Shown: positions 1 through 9,332 of the stretch, one piece after another
Layout: each line of letters starts with the position of its first letter
Position numbering within the stretch: the stretch's first letter is position 1
Source: Lachnospiraceae bacterium 3-1
GTDB taxonomy: Bacteria > Bacillota > Clostridia > Lachnospirales > Lachnospiraceae
Reading direction: 5' to 3'
NCBI GenBank assembly: GCA_000403255.2
Contig: KE159594.1
Coordinates: forward strand, 62,001 to 126,000
Length of the DNA: 64,000 nucleotides
Notes under the pieces: model-generated
What the model saw: only the letters and a program-made list of their open reading frames with translations
What the model was told of the DNA's origin: nothing
The model's database searches: none
Position numbers and translations under genes: made by a program

Positions 1-761
1 GTTGAATTGCCAATTCCATATACCAACGCCCCATGCAAATCATTTGCAGCCGTATATTTTCCTGCTGTTTGAAGACTATTATCATCCAGGGCAATCACAA
101 AATCCACTTTTGCCAAGGTTTCCAGAAAATCTTTTCTATTGTCTGATAATGGTTCAGAAACAGACCAGCAAATTTCTGCCCCTTGCTGTTCCACAACATC
201 TAAAAAACCTTTTTTCCTACTGGACAAAGCCTCTACATCAGCATATTCCGTGAGTATTCCAAATGTTTTCCCATCTACATTCCCACTATAATCTTTTAGA
301 AGCTCTTCTGCCAGAGCCGCTCCCATCCCATAGTTATCTGGCTCTGTAACTGGAAATATAGAACTCTCTTTATCCTGGGACGCCGCACTTTCCACAAGCA
401 TCACTGGAACTTTTTTCTTAATGTCCTCCAATACTTTTTCTGTATCATTTCCTGGGGCTGGCTGCACAATCACCCCATCCGCTCCATTTTCAATTTCATA
501 TTCCAACAGTTTCTTCTCTTCTTCTGGAGTCAACGGCCCACCTGTATTTACTATGAATAATTCCATCTCCTGATCTTCTGCCGCCATTTTCAGACCATAC
601 TTCAAGGCAGACCACTGATTGTCATCTGAATCTTGAATTACCACAGAAATCCGGTATGGAGATTTCCCATTTTTTTCCCAAAACATAGTAAAAACCAATA
701 GAATAATCGCAAAAGCTAACACTGTCTCTGTCAAAACAAACATTTTTTTATGATTCTTCAT
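1..761 (-). CDS. Membrane-anchored periplasmic-type sugar-binding protein, 3' end cut by window edge
   Basis: The frame is open from an ATG at 761 to the left edge, so about 253 N-terminal codons are present. One hydrophobic segment (about residues 8-27) follows a basic start; no lipobox cysteine is visible, so it is probably signal-anchored. From residue 36 on it reads as a type 1 periplasmic binding fold of the RbsB/YtfQ kind (RISVVIQDSDDNQW, then GADGVIVQPAPGND). The start lies 8 nt after the kinase stop with an AGGA ribosome site, so it is the third gene of a regulator-kinase-binding protein operon. Such binding proteins often act as co-sensors for a YesM-type kinase; that role here is inferred. 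The ligand is not known, but the neighbouring mgl transporter suggests a sugar. Confidence 0.8.
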   Translation of the reverse strand, partial: MKNHKKMFVLTETVLAFAIILLVFTMFWEKNGKSPYRISVVIQDSDDNQWSALKYGLKMAAEDQEMELFIVNTGGPLTPEEEKKLLEYEIENGADGVIVQPAPGNDTEKVLEDIKKKVPVMLVESAASQDKESSIFPVTEPDNYGMGAALAEELLKDYSGNVDGKTFGILTEYADVEALSSRKKGFLDVVEQQGAEICWSVSEPLSDNRKDFLETLAKVDFVIALDDNSLQTAGKYTAANDLHGALVYGIGNS

Positions 762-769
762 ATTTTTTC

Positions 770-2614
770 CTAAATTTCTTTCTCCGTCATCCCTTCCCTG
801 GTAAATGCAGAACCCTTCTCAAGAATTTTTCTGTTTTCTTCAGTATAAGGAACAGCCGGAATACAAATAGAAACTTCTGTCCCTTCGTCCAGCTCACTTT
901 TCACTATAAGACCATATTCTTTTCCAAAGAGTACCTGAATACGCTTATTGACATTGAGCATCCCAACTCCAGATCCACGTTTTGGAATCCTGCTATCATC
1001 GGTCAATAGCAAACTGGCTTCCTCCTCAGGCATTCCCATGCCATTATCAATCACAGAAAGAATCACTTTTCCATTCTCCTGCTTTCCAACCACTTTTATC
1101 TCTCCACAGCCATCCAGATCTACCATTCCATAATTAATGGCATTTTCAAGGATGGGCTGCAAAATTAATTTTACGGTACAACAGCCATAGACAGCCGGAT
1201 CTATTTCAAAAACAACCGAAAAAGAATTTTTATACCGTATTTTTTGTATATTCATATAGCTTTTTGCATGCTGCAGCTCATCCCTAATACTGATGACCGT
1301 CCTTCCTTTTGATAGACTGACACGGAAAAACTTCGCCAATTCTGAAATCATAAAGGCTGCGTCGTCATTCCGCTTACTTTCCACCATCCAAATAATAGAG
1401 TCTAATGCATTATACAAAAAATGAGGATTAATCTGGCTCTGTAAAGCATCCAACTCACTTTTTCTTCTTTCATTTTGTTCCAGGACAATCTTTTTCATAA
1501 GCTTGTCAATCTGTTCATAAGAACTCTGTACCGAAAGGCCAAGATACCTGATTTCCTCAGAACCGCCAATATAAATTTCCGGTGTCTTCCCTGCTTCATA
1601 TTCCAAAATAGAATGACTCAGCTTTAAGATCGGACTGGAAATTCTCACAGAAACCACCCGATTTACAAATACCAGCATCATTGCCATCAGCAACAGGAAA
1701 ATAACACTAAAATACCGGATGTTAAACATTCCATAAGTAAATGCCGAATAGGGAATCACTCCCACCAGCTTCCATCCAGTATAACTGATGGTATTCACAA
1801 TCACTTTTCGGCGTTCCCCGTGAAATACCTCATCGTAAACCCCATCCTTATATGCAGCAGCCTGCAAACTGTTTTCTTCTGCAATGCCATTGCTGATTTG
1901 TATCTGGCGTGTATGGTAGATAATCTTTCCATCACCATCACAAAGATAAAAATACTGTCCGCTGTTTGAGGTATTAATTTGTTTCATCATCCTCTCAATG
2001 CTGGAATAGTCCATATCCACAAGTAAAACTCCAAGCTGCGTAGAGCCTTGCTTGGTTAATTCCACCACACGGCTTAAGGAAATTACCCAGTAATAACGAA
2101 ATGCCGCATCATCAAATAAATTCTGAATGTGCGGCGTGGAAAAATGCATATTTTCCATCTCACTCATCGCCTGCTGATACCAACCCTGCTGCGTAATATT
2201 TGGGTCCTCTTTCTGCAATACCACTGGTTCTGCCGCCACCAAGCTTCCAAAATTATTATATACTGCAATACTGCGTAAATTATCCCGGTTTGCTTCATAC
2301 AAAAGATTCATTCCCCGTTGGATCTCCTGGTCCTGACTTGAAAAGTCCCTTCCCTTTATTACATTATAATAAACGGAATCCGATACCCTGCGCATACTCA
2401 CCAGATAATCTTCCAGATTTTCTCCCGTCTGCTCCATCAGCTTTTGTGTACTGGATATCATCTCCTGGCGAGCCGAAGCAGAAAATCTAAGATACATCAC
2501 AACTCCCAAAATAAGCAGAATAGAGAGGGAGATCACCGAAAATGTAATCATAATCGTAGACTGTATTCCTCTTAGTCTCAACTTTTCCAATCCCTTGAAA
2601 TATCTATTTCTCAC
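770..2614 (-). CDS. YesM-type sensor histidine kinase
   Basis: Integral membrane sensor kinase of about 614 residues. Order: transmembrane helix near residues 22-43, a long extracellular sensor region of Cache type, a second transmembrane helix near 310-330, HAMP-like linker, the His_kinase domain of the LytS/YesM class with phospho-acceptor His in QINPHFLYNALD, and a C-terminal ATPase domain (DNGMGMPEE, GSGVGMLNVNKR). I chose the GTG at 2614, which overlaps the regulator stop by 11 nt and has GGAG upstream; longer ATG starts would lie deep inside the regulator gene. It should phosphorylate the adjacent YesN-type regulator. Close packing with a sugar-binding protein and the mgl transporter suggests sugar sensing (inference). 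Confidence 0.85.
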   Translation of the reverse strand: MRNRYFKGLEKLRLRGIQSTIMITFSVISLSILLILGVVMYLRFSASARQEMISSTQKLMEQTGENLEDYLVSMRRVSDSVYYNVIKGRDFSSQDQEIQRGMNLLYEANRDNLRSIAVYNNFGSLVAAEPVVLQKEDPNITQQGWYQQAMSEMENMHFSTPHIQNLFDDAAFRYYWVISLSRVVELTKQGSTQLGVLLVDMDYSSIERMMKQINTSNSGQYFYLCDGDGKIIYHTRQIQISNGIAEENSLQAAAYKDGVYDEVFHGERRKVIVNTISYTGWKLVGVIPYSAFTYGMFNIRYFSVIFLLLMAMMLVFVNRVVSVRISSPILKLSHSILEYEAGKTPEIYIGGSEEIRYLGLSVQSSYEQIDKLMKKIVLEQNERRKSELDALQSQINPHFLYNALDSIIWMVESKRNDDAAFMISELAKFFRVSLSKGRTVISIRDELQHAKSYMNIQKIRYKNSFSVVFEIDPAVYGCCTVKLILQPILENAINYGMVDLDGCGEIKVVGKQENGKVILSVIDNGMGMPEEEASLLLTDDSRIPKRGSGVGMLNVNKRIQVLFGKEYGLIVKSELDEGTEVSICIPAVPYTEENRKILEKGSAFTREGMTEKEI

Positions 2615-4220
2615 TATCTGGATGCTCCGTTCTATACTTGGAAGGTGACACTCCAAACCGCCTTTTAAAGACATAGCTAAAATAATTAGGATCGGAATAT
2701 CCCACCTGTTTTGCCACCATGTAACTTTTCTCATTCGTTTCAATTAAGAGACGAGCTGCCCAATCCATACGGTAATCTGTCAAATACCCAATAAAGGAAT
2801 TCCCCGTTTCTTTTTTAAATATGGTAGAAAAATAGGAATTTGACACACCTAATGCCTCACAAATCTTATCCAGGGAAAGTTCTGCATCTCCGTAATAGTT
2901 CTCAACATACTCTTTCGCCTTAGATACCAGAGATTTTGTAGATCTGCTGCGCACATGGATCAGCTGGTTCTGAAAGGAAAGACATAGATCAATCAGCCAT
3001 TTTCTTAATGCATCTGGCTCCAAATCCAACAGACTGCTATATAATTTTTTCATATCTTCCATATGGCCTTCCAGAATAAGATCATTATTTGCAGAAAACC
3101 GATAGAATGCACTGACCAGCTCCATAAGATCAATATGATGCTGTTGTAAAGACTTATCTGGGAATGAAATATGGTTCAAATATTTATTGGCGGCCTCCAC
3201 AATATCTTCCTTTGAGCCTATTCGGATTGCCTTAAACATACCTGACATTTCTGCATCATTGGACAAGCTGGATTTACCAATATCTTGGGGAACAATCTCT
3301 TTAATATTAATGGCTCTGGAAGCTCCATAAATTGCCCGATAGGAAACTGCTTCCAAAGCGCTCTGATAAGATCTGGGCAATTCCATAATCGTTCCGCAGA
3401 CCTGCCCAATCCCTACTGTTACAACGAGCCCTCCCCCGATCATCCGGTTGGCATATTTGCAAAACCGATCGCATTCATCCGTCAGTTCTGAAACCTCATT
3501 TTCATTGTTAAACTGTGCAATCAAAATAGTATTTCCAAGATAGGAAAAACTTTTGGCCTGCCATTTTTCTTCCAAACGTTCCTGGGCCTGCCTGCGAACA
3601 GAGGTAGACAACAGCAACGGACTCATATTCTCCTGTGTCTGCGTGAAAGAAGTGTATATGACTAGGCAGCAAAACAACGGACCTTGCAAAGATATTTGAT
3701 AATCCGAAAGATACCTGGGAATTTCTTCTTCCTGAACTCTTCCTTCAATCAAAGCCGAATAGAAATCGGCCTGCAAAAGGGGCAAGGACTCCATGTAATA
3801 ATTCTTAAGAATCTCTACATTACGTTTTTCACTGATCTCCTGATCCAGTTTTATTTTCAATTCTGTAAATACCCTGGTTAATTCCACAGAATTTACAGGT
3901 TTTAAAATATATTCCTCCACCTCCAAATGGATGGCTTCTTTTGCATATTCAAATTCATCAAATCCTGTAAACAGCAAAATTTTAGTTGCCGGAAACTCCA
4001 TTTTCACTCGATTTGACAACTCCATGCCGTCCATATAGGGCATTTTGATATCTGTCACAACTACATCCGGCTGGAATTCCTCTACCATTTCCAGAGCCTT
4101 CACTCCGTTATTGGCAAATCCAATCACCGAAAAACCAAGCTGCTCCCAATTAATTTTTTCCATAATCGCTTGTACGACTTCTTCTTCGTCATCCACCAAA
4201 AGTACCGTATACATGTCCAT
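2604..4220 (-). CDS. YesN-type response regulator, REC plus AraC HTH
   Basis: About 538 residues. The N-terminal receiver domain shows the acidic pocket (LLVDDEEE), the phospho-acceptor Asp in VVVTDIKMPYMDG and the Lys in EEYILKPVN. A central helical linker of about 280 residues follows, then an AraC-type double helix-turn-helix at the C-terminus (DKICEALGVSNSYFSTIFKK and VGYSDPNYFSYVFKRRFG). Start set at the ATG at 4220, behind GGGGAAAG; an in-frame ATG upstream would run through a dispersed repeat (4241-4291) and is rejected. It is the partner of the YesM kinase that overlaps its 3' end. The most likely target is the mgl operon just upstream or its own operon (inference). Confidence 0.88.
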   Translation of the reverse strand: MDMYTVLLVDDEEEVVQAIMEKINWEQLGFSVIGFANNGVKALEMVEEFQPDVVVTDIKMPYMDGMELSNRVKMEFPATKILLFTGFDEFEYAKEAIHLEVEEYILKPVNSVELTRVFTELKIKLDQEISEKRNVEILKNYYMESLPLLQADFYSALIEGRVQEEEIPRYLSDYQISLQGPLFCCLVIYTSFTQTQENMSPLLLSTSVRRQAQERLEEKWQAKSFSYLGNTILIAQFNNENEVSELTDECDRFCKYANRMIGGGLVVTVGIGQVCGTIMELPRSYQSALEAVSYRAIYGASRAINIKEIVPQDIGKSSLSNDAEMSGMFKAIRIGSKEDIVEAANKYLNHISFPDKSLQQHHIDLMELVSAFYRFSANNDLILEGHMEDMKKLYSSLLDLEPDALRKWLIDLCLSFQNQLIHVRSRSTKSLVSKAKEYVENYYGDAELSLDKICEALGVSNSYFSTIFKKETGNSFIGYLTDYRMDWAARLLIETNEKSYMVAKQVGYSDPNYFSYVFKRRFGVSPSKYRTEHPDSEK

Positions 4221-4240
4221 CTTACTTTCCCCACATATCT

Positions 4241-4291
4241 TGATTCCCGCGAGCAATGAGCCAAGCAGCCGCATTCCCGCGGATATTTGAC
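4241..4291 (-). repeat. Dispersed 50-bp repeat G, copy 1
   Basis: A GC-rich block containing GCAATGAGCCAAGCAGCCGC, shared with 18238-18290 in the same orientation. The two copies agree over about 50 bp except for a short variable middle and end in TATTTGACT. It lies directly upstream of the yesN-type gene. Function unknown. Confidence 0.6.
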
Positions 4292-4361
4292 TTCCTAATT
4301 ATTATATTATAACAAAGGTACAGGCAAATTCCAACCACACAGGGAAAATTTTCACATACAT

Positions 4362-4407
4362 GGGGCTGTCGCACTAACATAAATAACTATATTAGTGCGA
4401 CAGCCCC
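4362..4407. repeat. Palindromic repeat family 1, minimal copy A
   Basis: Perfect 16-bp inverted repeat (GGGGCTGTCGCACTAA at 4362-4377 and its complement at 4392-4407) with a 14-nt loop. The arms are the same terminal repeats that bound the 191-bp copy at 11203-11393. It sits between the mglC stop and the yesN-type gene, so it may also act as a transcript-end hairpin, but neither side has a convincing T-tract. Confidence 0.85.
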
Positions 4408-4418
4408 CGTTCACTTTA

Positions 4419-6071
4419 TTATTTTTTCTGTACATATTTCAGACAGTCAAGAGTTACCGCTGAAATAATAATAATACCTTCAAATACAAACTGCAGGTTT
4501 GTATCAATACCAAGAATGGTAAGAGAATAGGTAAGCGCAGTAAAAATTAACACACCAACCACTACTCCTGAAATTTTACCAATACCACCTGTAAAAGAAA
4601 CACCACCCACTACGCAGGCTGCAATGGCGTCCATATCCCAGCCCTGTCCATAAGCTGCAGAACCAGAACCAACCATTCTTGCACATTCCAGCCAGGAACC
4701 GAAACCATACAAAACACCTGCCAGCATAAATGCTCCCATGGTTACCTTGAATACTGAAATACCAGAAACAGATGCAGCTTCCGGATTTCCTCCCACTGCA
4801 TACAGATTCTTACCGAATGTGGTCTTATTCCAGATAAACCAGATAATTGCAATTGCTGCAACTGCCCAAAGGATAATGGTTGGAAATCCATTGACCTTAG
4901 GAATAATCATATTGGGAATCATCGGCTCAATAGCTCCGAAGGATACTCCCTTGGTGGCATAGGTGATGATACCAAAAATCATCAACATGTTCGCCATGGT
5001 TGAAATAAAGGGGTGCATCTTAAATTTTGCGGTAAAGAATCCGGCCAGGGATGTAAAGCAGGTACATAAGAAAATACATACCACCAATGCCAGAACCACA
5101 CGCACTGGAATCGGAAGCCCTGTAAAATCAAAAATATGTCCAAATACTCCACCTGTATTGATTCCCTGATGCATAATAATTGTAGCCGTTGTCATACCCA
5201 TACCAACCATACGTCCAATGGAGAGATCTGTACCGGTAAGTAAAATCAATCCAGCAACACCAAGAGCAAGGAACATTCTAGGCGAAGCCTGTTGGAGAAT
5301 ATTCAAAACATTATTATAAGTCAACAGCGGTGTATTCTTCACAATTGGGGTAATAATACACAACGCCACAAAAATCAGAACAATGACAATATAAAGTCCA
5401 TTCTGCAAAAGGAATGATCTGCGGTTAAAGGTATATTTATAATTTTCCCATTTTTGCGCCCTTGCTTCCGCAAATGTAAACTTGGACATACGCAGCATAT
5501 CAATCAGATGATATCTATGGGAAAAGGCCCCATGCTTCCTGTCCTTAATCTGCTGAAGATCTTTTTCAAGCTCCATCTTCGCCGCAAACAGCCGATTCTT
5601 ATGCACATATTTCTCATCTTTGATTTCATTATGATCCGAAAGCTTTGCAAGGGCCTCTTTGTGCTCTTTCTCCAGCCGTTGTACTTCTTTGCTGTACTTT
5701 TCTTTGGCAACAGCTTTTTCTCTCTCGCAGCTTTCTTTTACCTGCTGAAAATAGCTCTTATCATAATTAGCCTTCAAGAACTCTTCCGCCTCAGAAATCA
5801 ATTTTACAATTTGATCCTTGTTCTTTGACTCAACGGCCTTCGCCTGTTCTAATTCTGACTGATATTTGGCAATCTTGGCATCTTTCTCTGCCTTTGTATA
5901 AATGCGGTCCTTCTTTACACTGTCAATCTCATTCTGGATGAAAAGAACCTTATTTGTGCCATCCGCCCTTAGGCTGTCAATTTCTTTTTGAATTGCCCCG
6001 ACACGATCATCAATTGGCTTACGCAGCTTCATTTCCTGCTCAGCCGTAAGAATTTTATTATCCATATTCAT
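4419..6071 (-). CDS. mglC: Galactose/methyl-galactoside ABC transporter permease MglC with N-terminal coiled coil
   Basis: 550 residues, roughly 200 longer than enterobacterial MglC. The C-terminal half (from about residue 220) is a typical BPD_transp_2 permease: hydrophobic helices beginning GLYIVIVLIFVALCIITP, then GVAGLILLTGTDLSIGRMVGMG and NLYAVGGNPEAASVSGI. Residues 1-215 are soluble, highly charged and coiled-coil-like (repeated E/K/Q with heptad spacing). The extension is in frame, has no stop or frameshift, and is preceded by GGGAGG, so it is a real part of the gene. Gene order mglB-mglA-mglC. What the coiled coil does is unknown; docking, oligomerisation or assembly with MglA are possible. 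Confidence 0.92.
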   Translation of the reverse strand: MNMDNKILTAEQEMKLRKPIDDRVGAIQKEIDSLRADGTNKVLFIQNEIDSVKKDRIYTKAEKDAKIAKYQSELEQAKAVESKNKDQIVKLISEAEEFLKANYDKSYFQQVKESCEREKAVAKEKYSKEVQRLEKEHKEALAKLSDHNEIKDEKYVHKNRLFAAKMELEKDLQQIKDRKHGAFSHRYHLIDMLRMSKFTFAEARAQKWENYKYTFNRRSFLLQNGLYIVIVLIFVALCIITPIVKNTPLLTYNNVLNILQQASPRMFLALGVAGLILLTGTDLSIGRMVGMGMTTATIIMHQGINTGGVFGHIFDFTGLPIPVRVVLALVVCIFLCTCFTSLAGFFTAKFKMHPFISTMANMLMIFGIITYATKGVSFGAIEPMIPNMIIPKVNGFPTIILWAVAAIAIIWFIWNKTTFGKNLYAVGGNPEAASVSGISVFKVTMGAFMLAGVLYGFGSWLECARMVGSGSAAYGQGWDMDAIAACVVGGVSFTGGIGKISGVVVGVLIFTALTYSLTILGIDTNLQFVFEGIIIISAVTLDCLKYVQKK

Positions 6072-6080
6072 TCTGCCTCC

Positions 6081-7589
6081 CTACAGGTATTTGGCGCTGA
6101 GCCTTAAGAGTTCTTCCTGATTTGTCTCTTTTGTATTTACAATTCCGGAAAGATGCCCGTTTGACATTACTCCGATACGGTTAGTAATTCCCAGAATCTC
6201 CGGCATCTCAGAGGAAACAACAATAATGGTCTTTCCTTGCTTTGCCATATTGATAATCAGTTCATAAATCTCATATTTTGCGCCTACATCTATCCCTCTC
6301 GTGGGTTCGTCCATCATAAAAATCTGGGGGCCGCGCTCTAACCATTTTCCAAAAATTACCTTCTGCTGGTTTCCACCGGAAAGGTTTGCAATCATGTCCT
6401 CCGGGCCCATGCATTTGGTATGCATCACCTTAATCTCATTTGCAGTTGCCTTGGTCATCTTCTGCTGATCCAGCGCAATGCCGGATTTGTACTGAGGCAG
6501 GTTTGCAATTGTAGTATTAAAAATAAGATTGCCCTTGATAAACAGCCCGTTGGCTTTTCGTTCCTCTGTAATCAAGGCAAATCCATGCTCCATAGCTTCT
6601 AACGCACTGTTAAAATTCATCAACCGCTCTTTAAAATATACACGTCCAGCCGCTCTGGTACGAATTCCGAAAATAGTCTCCAAAAGCTCTGTACGCCCAG
6701 CGCCTACCAGACCGTATAGTCCAAAAATTTCTCCCTCTTTTACATCAAAGGTAATATCCTGTAAATGAGGCTCGAACTTTGTGGACAAATTCTGGATGGA
6801 TAAAATCACATTCCCTGGTGTGTTATCCACTGGTGGAAACCGATTCTCAAGAGAACGACCCACCATAGCCGCAATCAGCTCATTCATATCTGTATCCTTC
6901 GCACTCTTTGTCATGACAAGATTACCATCACGGAGCACAGATATTTCATCACAAATCTCAAAAATCTCATCCATTTTATGAGAAATATAAATCAACGAGA
7001 TTCCTTGGGATTTTAACATCCGCATCATTTCGAAAAGCTTATCTACTTCCTGTACGGTCAAAGAGGAAGTCGGTTCATCTAGTACGATTACCTTTGAATT
7101 ATAAGAAATTGCCTTTGCAATTTCACACATCTGTCTCTGCGATACTGACATATTCCGCATGGGCTGAGTTAAGTTCACTGTCATTCCCAATTTTCGAAAT
7201 AATTCAGATGCCTCTTTTTTCATTCTGCCTTCATCTACAATTCCCATGGAATTCACGGGATAACGTCCAAGAAACAGGTTGTCAAGCACATTTCTCTCCA
7301 GGCATTGATTCAATTCCTGGTGCACCATTGCGATCCCATTTTCCAGAGCATCCTTGGGTCCTGAAAAACTTACTTCCTTGCCATCAAGAAAAATGTTTCC
7401 CTCATCTTTCTGATAAGTTCCGAACAGGCATTTCATCATTGTAGATTTTCCTGCACCGTTTTCACCCATCAGCCCCATAACCGTACCCCGCTTGATATCC
7501 AAATTAATGTGATCCAGCACGCGGTTCCGGCCAAAAGACTTACTCATGCCACGTATTGATAAGACAGTATTATCTTTCTTATCTGCCAT
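6081..7589 (-). CDS. mglA: Galactose/methyl-galactoside ABC transporter ATP-binding protein MglA
   Basis: 502 residues with two tandem ABC domains, as usual for CUT2 sugar importers. The first has Walker A GENGAGKST, signature MSVSQRQM and Walker B VIVLDEPTSSL; the second has the degenerate Walker A GLVGAGRTE, signature LSGGNQQKV and Walker B MMDEPTRGIDVG. It energises uptake through MglC at the inner face of the membrane. I start it at the ATG at 7589 behind AGGAG (8 nt); two ATGs further upstream lack a site. The stop is 9 nt before mglC, so the two are cotranslated. A 10-bp stem-loop separates it from mglB. Confidence 0.95.
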   Translation of the reverse strand: MADKKDNTVLSIRGMSKSFGRNRVLDHINLDIKRGTVMGLMGENGAGKSTMMKCLFGTYQKDEGNIFLDGKEVSFSGPKDALENGIAMVHQELNQCLERNVLDNLFLGRYPVNSMGIVDEGRMKKEASELFRKLGMTVNLTQPMRNMSVSQRQMCEIAKAISYNSKVIVLDEPTSSLTVQEVDKLFEMMRMLKSQGISLIYISHKMDEIFEICDEISVLRDGNLVMTKSAKDTDMNELIAAMVGRSLENRFPPVDNTPGNVILSIQNLSTKFEPHLQDITFDVKEGEIFGLYGLVGAGRTELLETIFGIRTRAAGRVYFKERLMNFNSALEAMEHGFALITEERKANGLFIKGNLIFNTTIANLPQYKSGIALDQQKMTKATANEIKVMHTKCMGPEDMIANLSGGNQQKVIFGKWLERGPQIFMMDEPTRGIDVGAKYEIYELIINMAKQGKTIIVVSSEMPEILGITNRIGVMSNGHLSGIVNTKETNQEELLRLSAKYL

Positions 7590-7659
7590 TTTTATTACTC
7601 CTGTATGCATCATTGATAGTTACGAAATCAGACACACCTGCCTGGTTGTGATTTAAGAA

Positions 7660-7692
7660 GGGCTGCCAGAAAGAATTCCTTCCTGGCAGCCC
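7660..7692 (-). terminator. Intra-operon stem-loop between mglB and mglA
   Basis: GGGCTGCCAG at 7660-7669 pairs with CTGGCAGCCC at 7683-7692 around a 13-nt loop. There is no real T-tract, so it is more likely a leaky terminator or RNA-stabilising hairpin that keeps mglB transcript above mglAC, as known for other binding-protein operons. That role is inferred. Confidence 0.6.
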
Positions 7693-7746
7693 AGCTCTGT
7701 TACAGTTCAAATGCCTTACTATTGCCTAGCTTTGTCCACTGACAGC

Positions 7747-9093
7747 TTACTGGCTAAGCAAAGATGTGTAGGAAGCTGCATTATCTGTCTTAACCATATT
7801 GATTGCAAATGCATCATACTTATTCGGATCTGCAAGACGGTTTGTGATGTTAGACTCAGTCTGTCCGTCACCAGCAATATATTCAACTTCAAGATTCAAA
7901 ATGTCATCATAACTCTGAAGCAGAGGCTGATAAGTAGAGCCTAAGAAGTTATCGCCAGAATTATAGATATTCAGCCATACATTCTTCTTTGCGTGAGAAC
8001 CTTCCTCCAACTGGTTGGATACTGGCTCATAAACCTTGGTGGAATCTGTAAAGTCCTGATAATTGTCAGCAGTAACTGCTACATTCAATGCATAATAGGA
8101 ACGCTCTTCTTCTCTGTATACATATACATCATCTGTCAAAACATTGCCTGCTTCGTCTGCTGTTCCGATTCCTGTATCAATGTCAACGCCGTCTAATGCG
8201 TTACGAAGAACTCTTAAGGTCAAATAAGCCTGTACGTCTGCATGCTGGCTGATGGTTCCGCCGTATCCTTCTGCGATTGCTGCAACTGCATCACTGTTTG
8301 CATCATAACCGAAGGTAGGAACTTTATTAGCGTTGGACCATGCATTAAACATGGACATTCCCATACCATCATTGTTGGAAACTACAACGTCGATCTGGTC
8401 ACCAAAAGAAGAAGACCATGTTCCAATTGAATTTCCTGCGGTAGCTGCATCCCAGGTAGCTCCTTGAGGATTCTTCATTTCCTGAGAAGCCAGCTCACGA
8501 ACAACATATTTCTTGCCGCCAACTTCAATTTCGCCATCCTGTACCACAGTTGCCGTTCCGTCTGTATTCGTACCTACAGGATCACTGTTAATATTTCCAT
8601 CCTTGTCTACGCCTGTTCCAAGAGCCTTACGAACGCCTCTGGTACGTGCAATAGAATCATTATGTCCGATATCGCCGATTGCCAAAACATAGCCGATGGT
8701 GCCATCGCCGTTACGGTCAATCTCATCAATATGAGCTTCGATATATTCTTTTACCATGGTTCCCTGAAGCTCTGCACCCTGATTTGCATCAAATCCAACA
8801 TAATATGTATTCTCATTGAAACTCAAAGCTGCTGAATCCAATTCTCCTGTGGAGCTGTTGGAAGGCTGACGGTTGAACCATACCAAAGGTTTATCTTTAT
8901 TTGCTACATCTCCTGTAGAACCAGTATCTTCTGTTCCAGCATCTTCACCAGCATCTTCTGCACCATCATCTGCAGGTTCCTGTGTTTCCTCTTTCTTATC
9001 TGCCGGAGCATTGCCGCCTCCGTTGTTTCCGCATGCTGTAAGGGAAAGCCCCAGGGCCAGTGCCAAAGTTACAGAAATAAATTTCTTCTTCAT
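7747..9093 (-). CDS. mglB: Galactose-binding lipoprotein MglB
   Basis: About 448 residues. A lipoprotein signal peptide ends in LSLTAC with the lipid-carrying Cys at residue 21, followed by a low-complexity Asp/Glu/Thr-rich linker (about residues 28-60) typical of Gram-positive lipoproteins. The body is a type 1 periplasmic binding fold; DRNGDGTIGYVLAIGD resembles the calcium loop of enterobacterial MglB, which argues for the galactose/glucose branch. It captures sugar outside the membrane and hands it to MglC. The ATG at 9093 has AAAGGAGA upstream; a longer in-frame start at 9240 runs through the promoter and is rejected. First gene of the mgl operon. Confidence 0.93.
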   Translation of the reverse strand: MKKKFISVTLALALGLSLTACGNNGGGNAPADKKEETQEPADDGAEDAGEDAGTEDTGSTGDVANKDKPLVWFNRQPSNSSTGELDSAALSFNENTYYVGFDANQGAELQGTMVKEYIEAHIDEIDRNGDGTIGYVLAIGDIGHNDSIARTRGVRKALGTGVDKDGNINSDPVGTNTDGTATVVQDGEIEVGGKKYVVRELASQEMKNPQGATWDAATAGNSIGTWSSSFGDQIDVVVSNNDGMGMSMFNAWSNANKVPTFGYDANSDAVAAIAEGYGGTISQHADVQAYLTLRVLRNALDGVDIDTGIGTADEAGNVLTDDVYVYREEERSYYALNVAVTADNYQDFTDSTKVYEPVSNQLEEGSHAKKNVWLNIYNSGDNFLGSTYQPLLQSYDDILNLEVEYIAGDGQTESNITNRLADPNKYDAFAINMVKTDNAASYTSLLSQ

Positions 9094-9141
9094 AATGAAT
9101 ATCTCCTTTCCTCCTGCGCTGTGCGCTTTGTTAATGTTGAC

Positions 9142-9170
9142 AGTATAGCCCACAGCTTTTCGATTCAGAA
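9142..9170 (-). promoter_or_regulatory. Putative promoter of mglBAC
   Basis: On the minus strand a good -10 (TATACT, 9142-9147) lies 17 bp from a poor -35 (TTCTGA, 9165-9170), about 50 nt before the mglB start. The weak -35 would fit an activator-dependent promoter. No clear catabolite-response element was seen. Confidence 0.45.
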
Positions 9171-9298
9171 TAGAATATTTTTTACTCATCATTGAAATTT
9201 TTACGATTTTTTCCGTGATATCCAACAATATCCAAGACATTTTTGAAGATTTTTACAGCAATACCAACAAAAACCACCACAAAAAACTCTTGACAGAA

Positions 9299-9332
9299 TT
9301 TACTTCCATTTCTTTGGCTTTTATACTATAAT
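9299..9332 (+). promoter_or_regulatory. Putative promoter of the HAD phosphatase gene
   Basis: TTTACT at 9299-9304 and TATACT at 9322-9327 are 17 bp apart; an overlapping TATAAT sits at 9327-9332. A TTGACA at 9290 is too far from either -10. The rest of the 9094-9412 interval between the divergent genes holds nothing else recognisable. Confidence 0.4.

Noticed and set aside
2604-2743. Longer N-terminus for the YesM-type kinase starting at an ATG at 2743
   Set aside because: It would overlap the regulator by 140 nt and add a non-family N-terminus; the GTG at 2614 has a better ribosome site.
8464-8835. 123-codon plus-strand frame, rich in Cys and Ile
   Set aside because: Antisense to mglB, explained by the codon use of the real gene.
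9094-9240. Longer start for MglB at 9240
   Set aside because: The extension crosses the promoter and removes the signal peptide from the N-terminus; the ATG at 9093 has AAAGGAGA.
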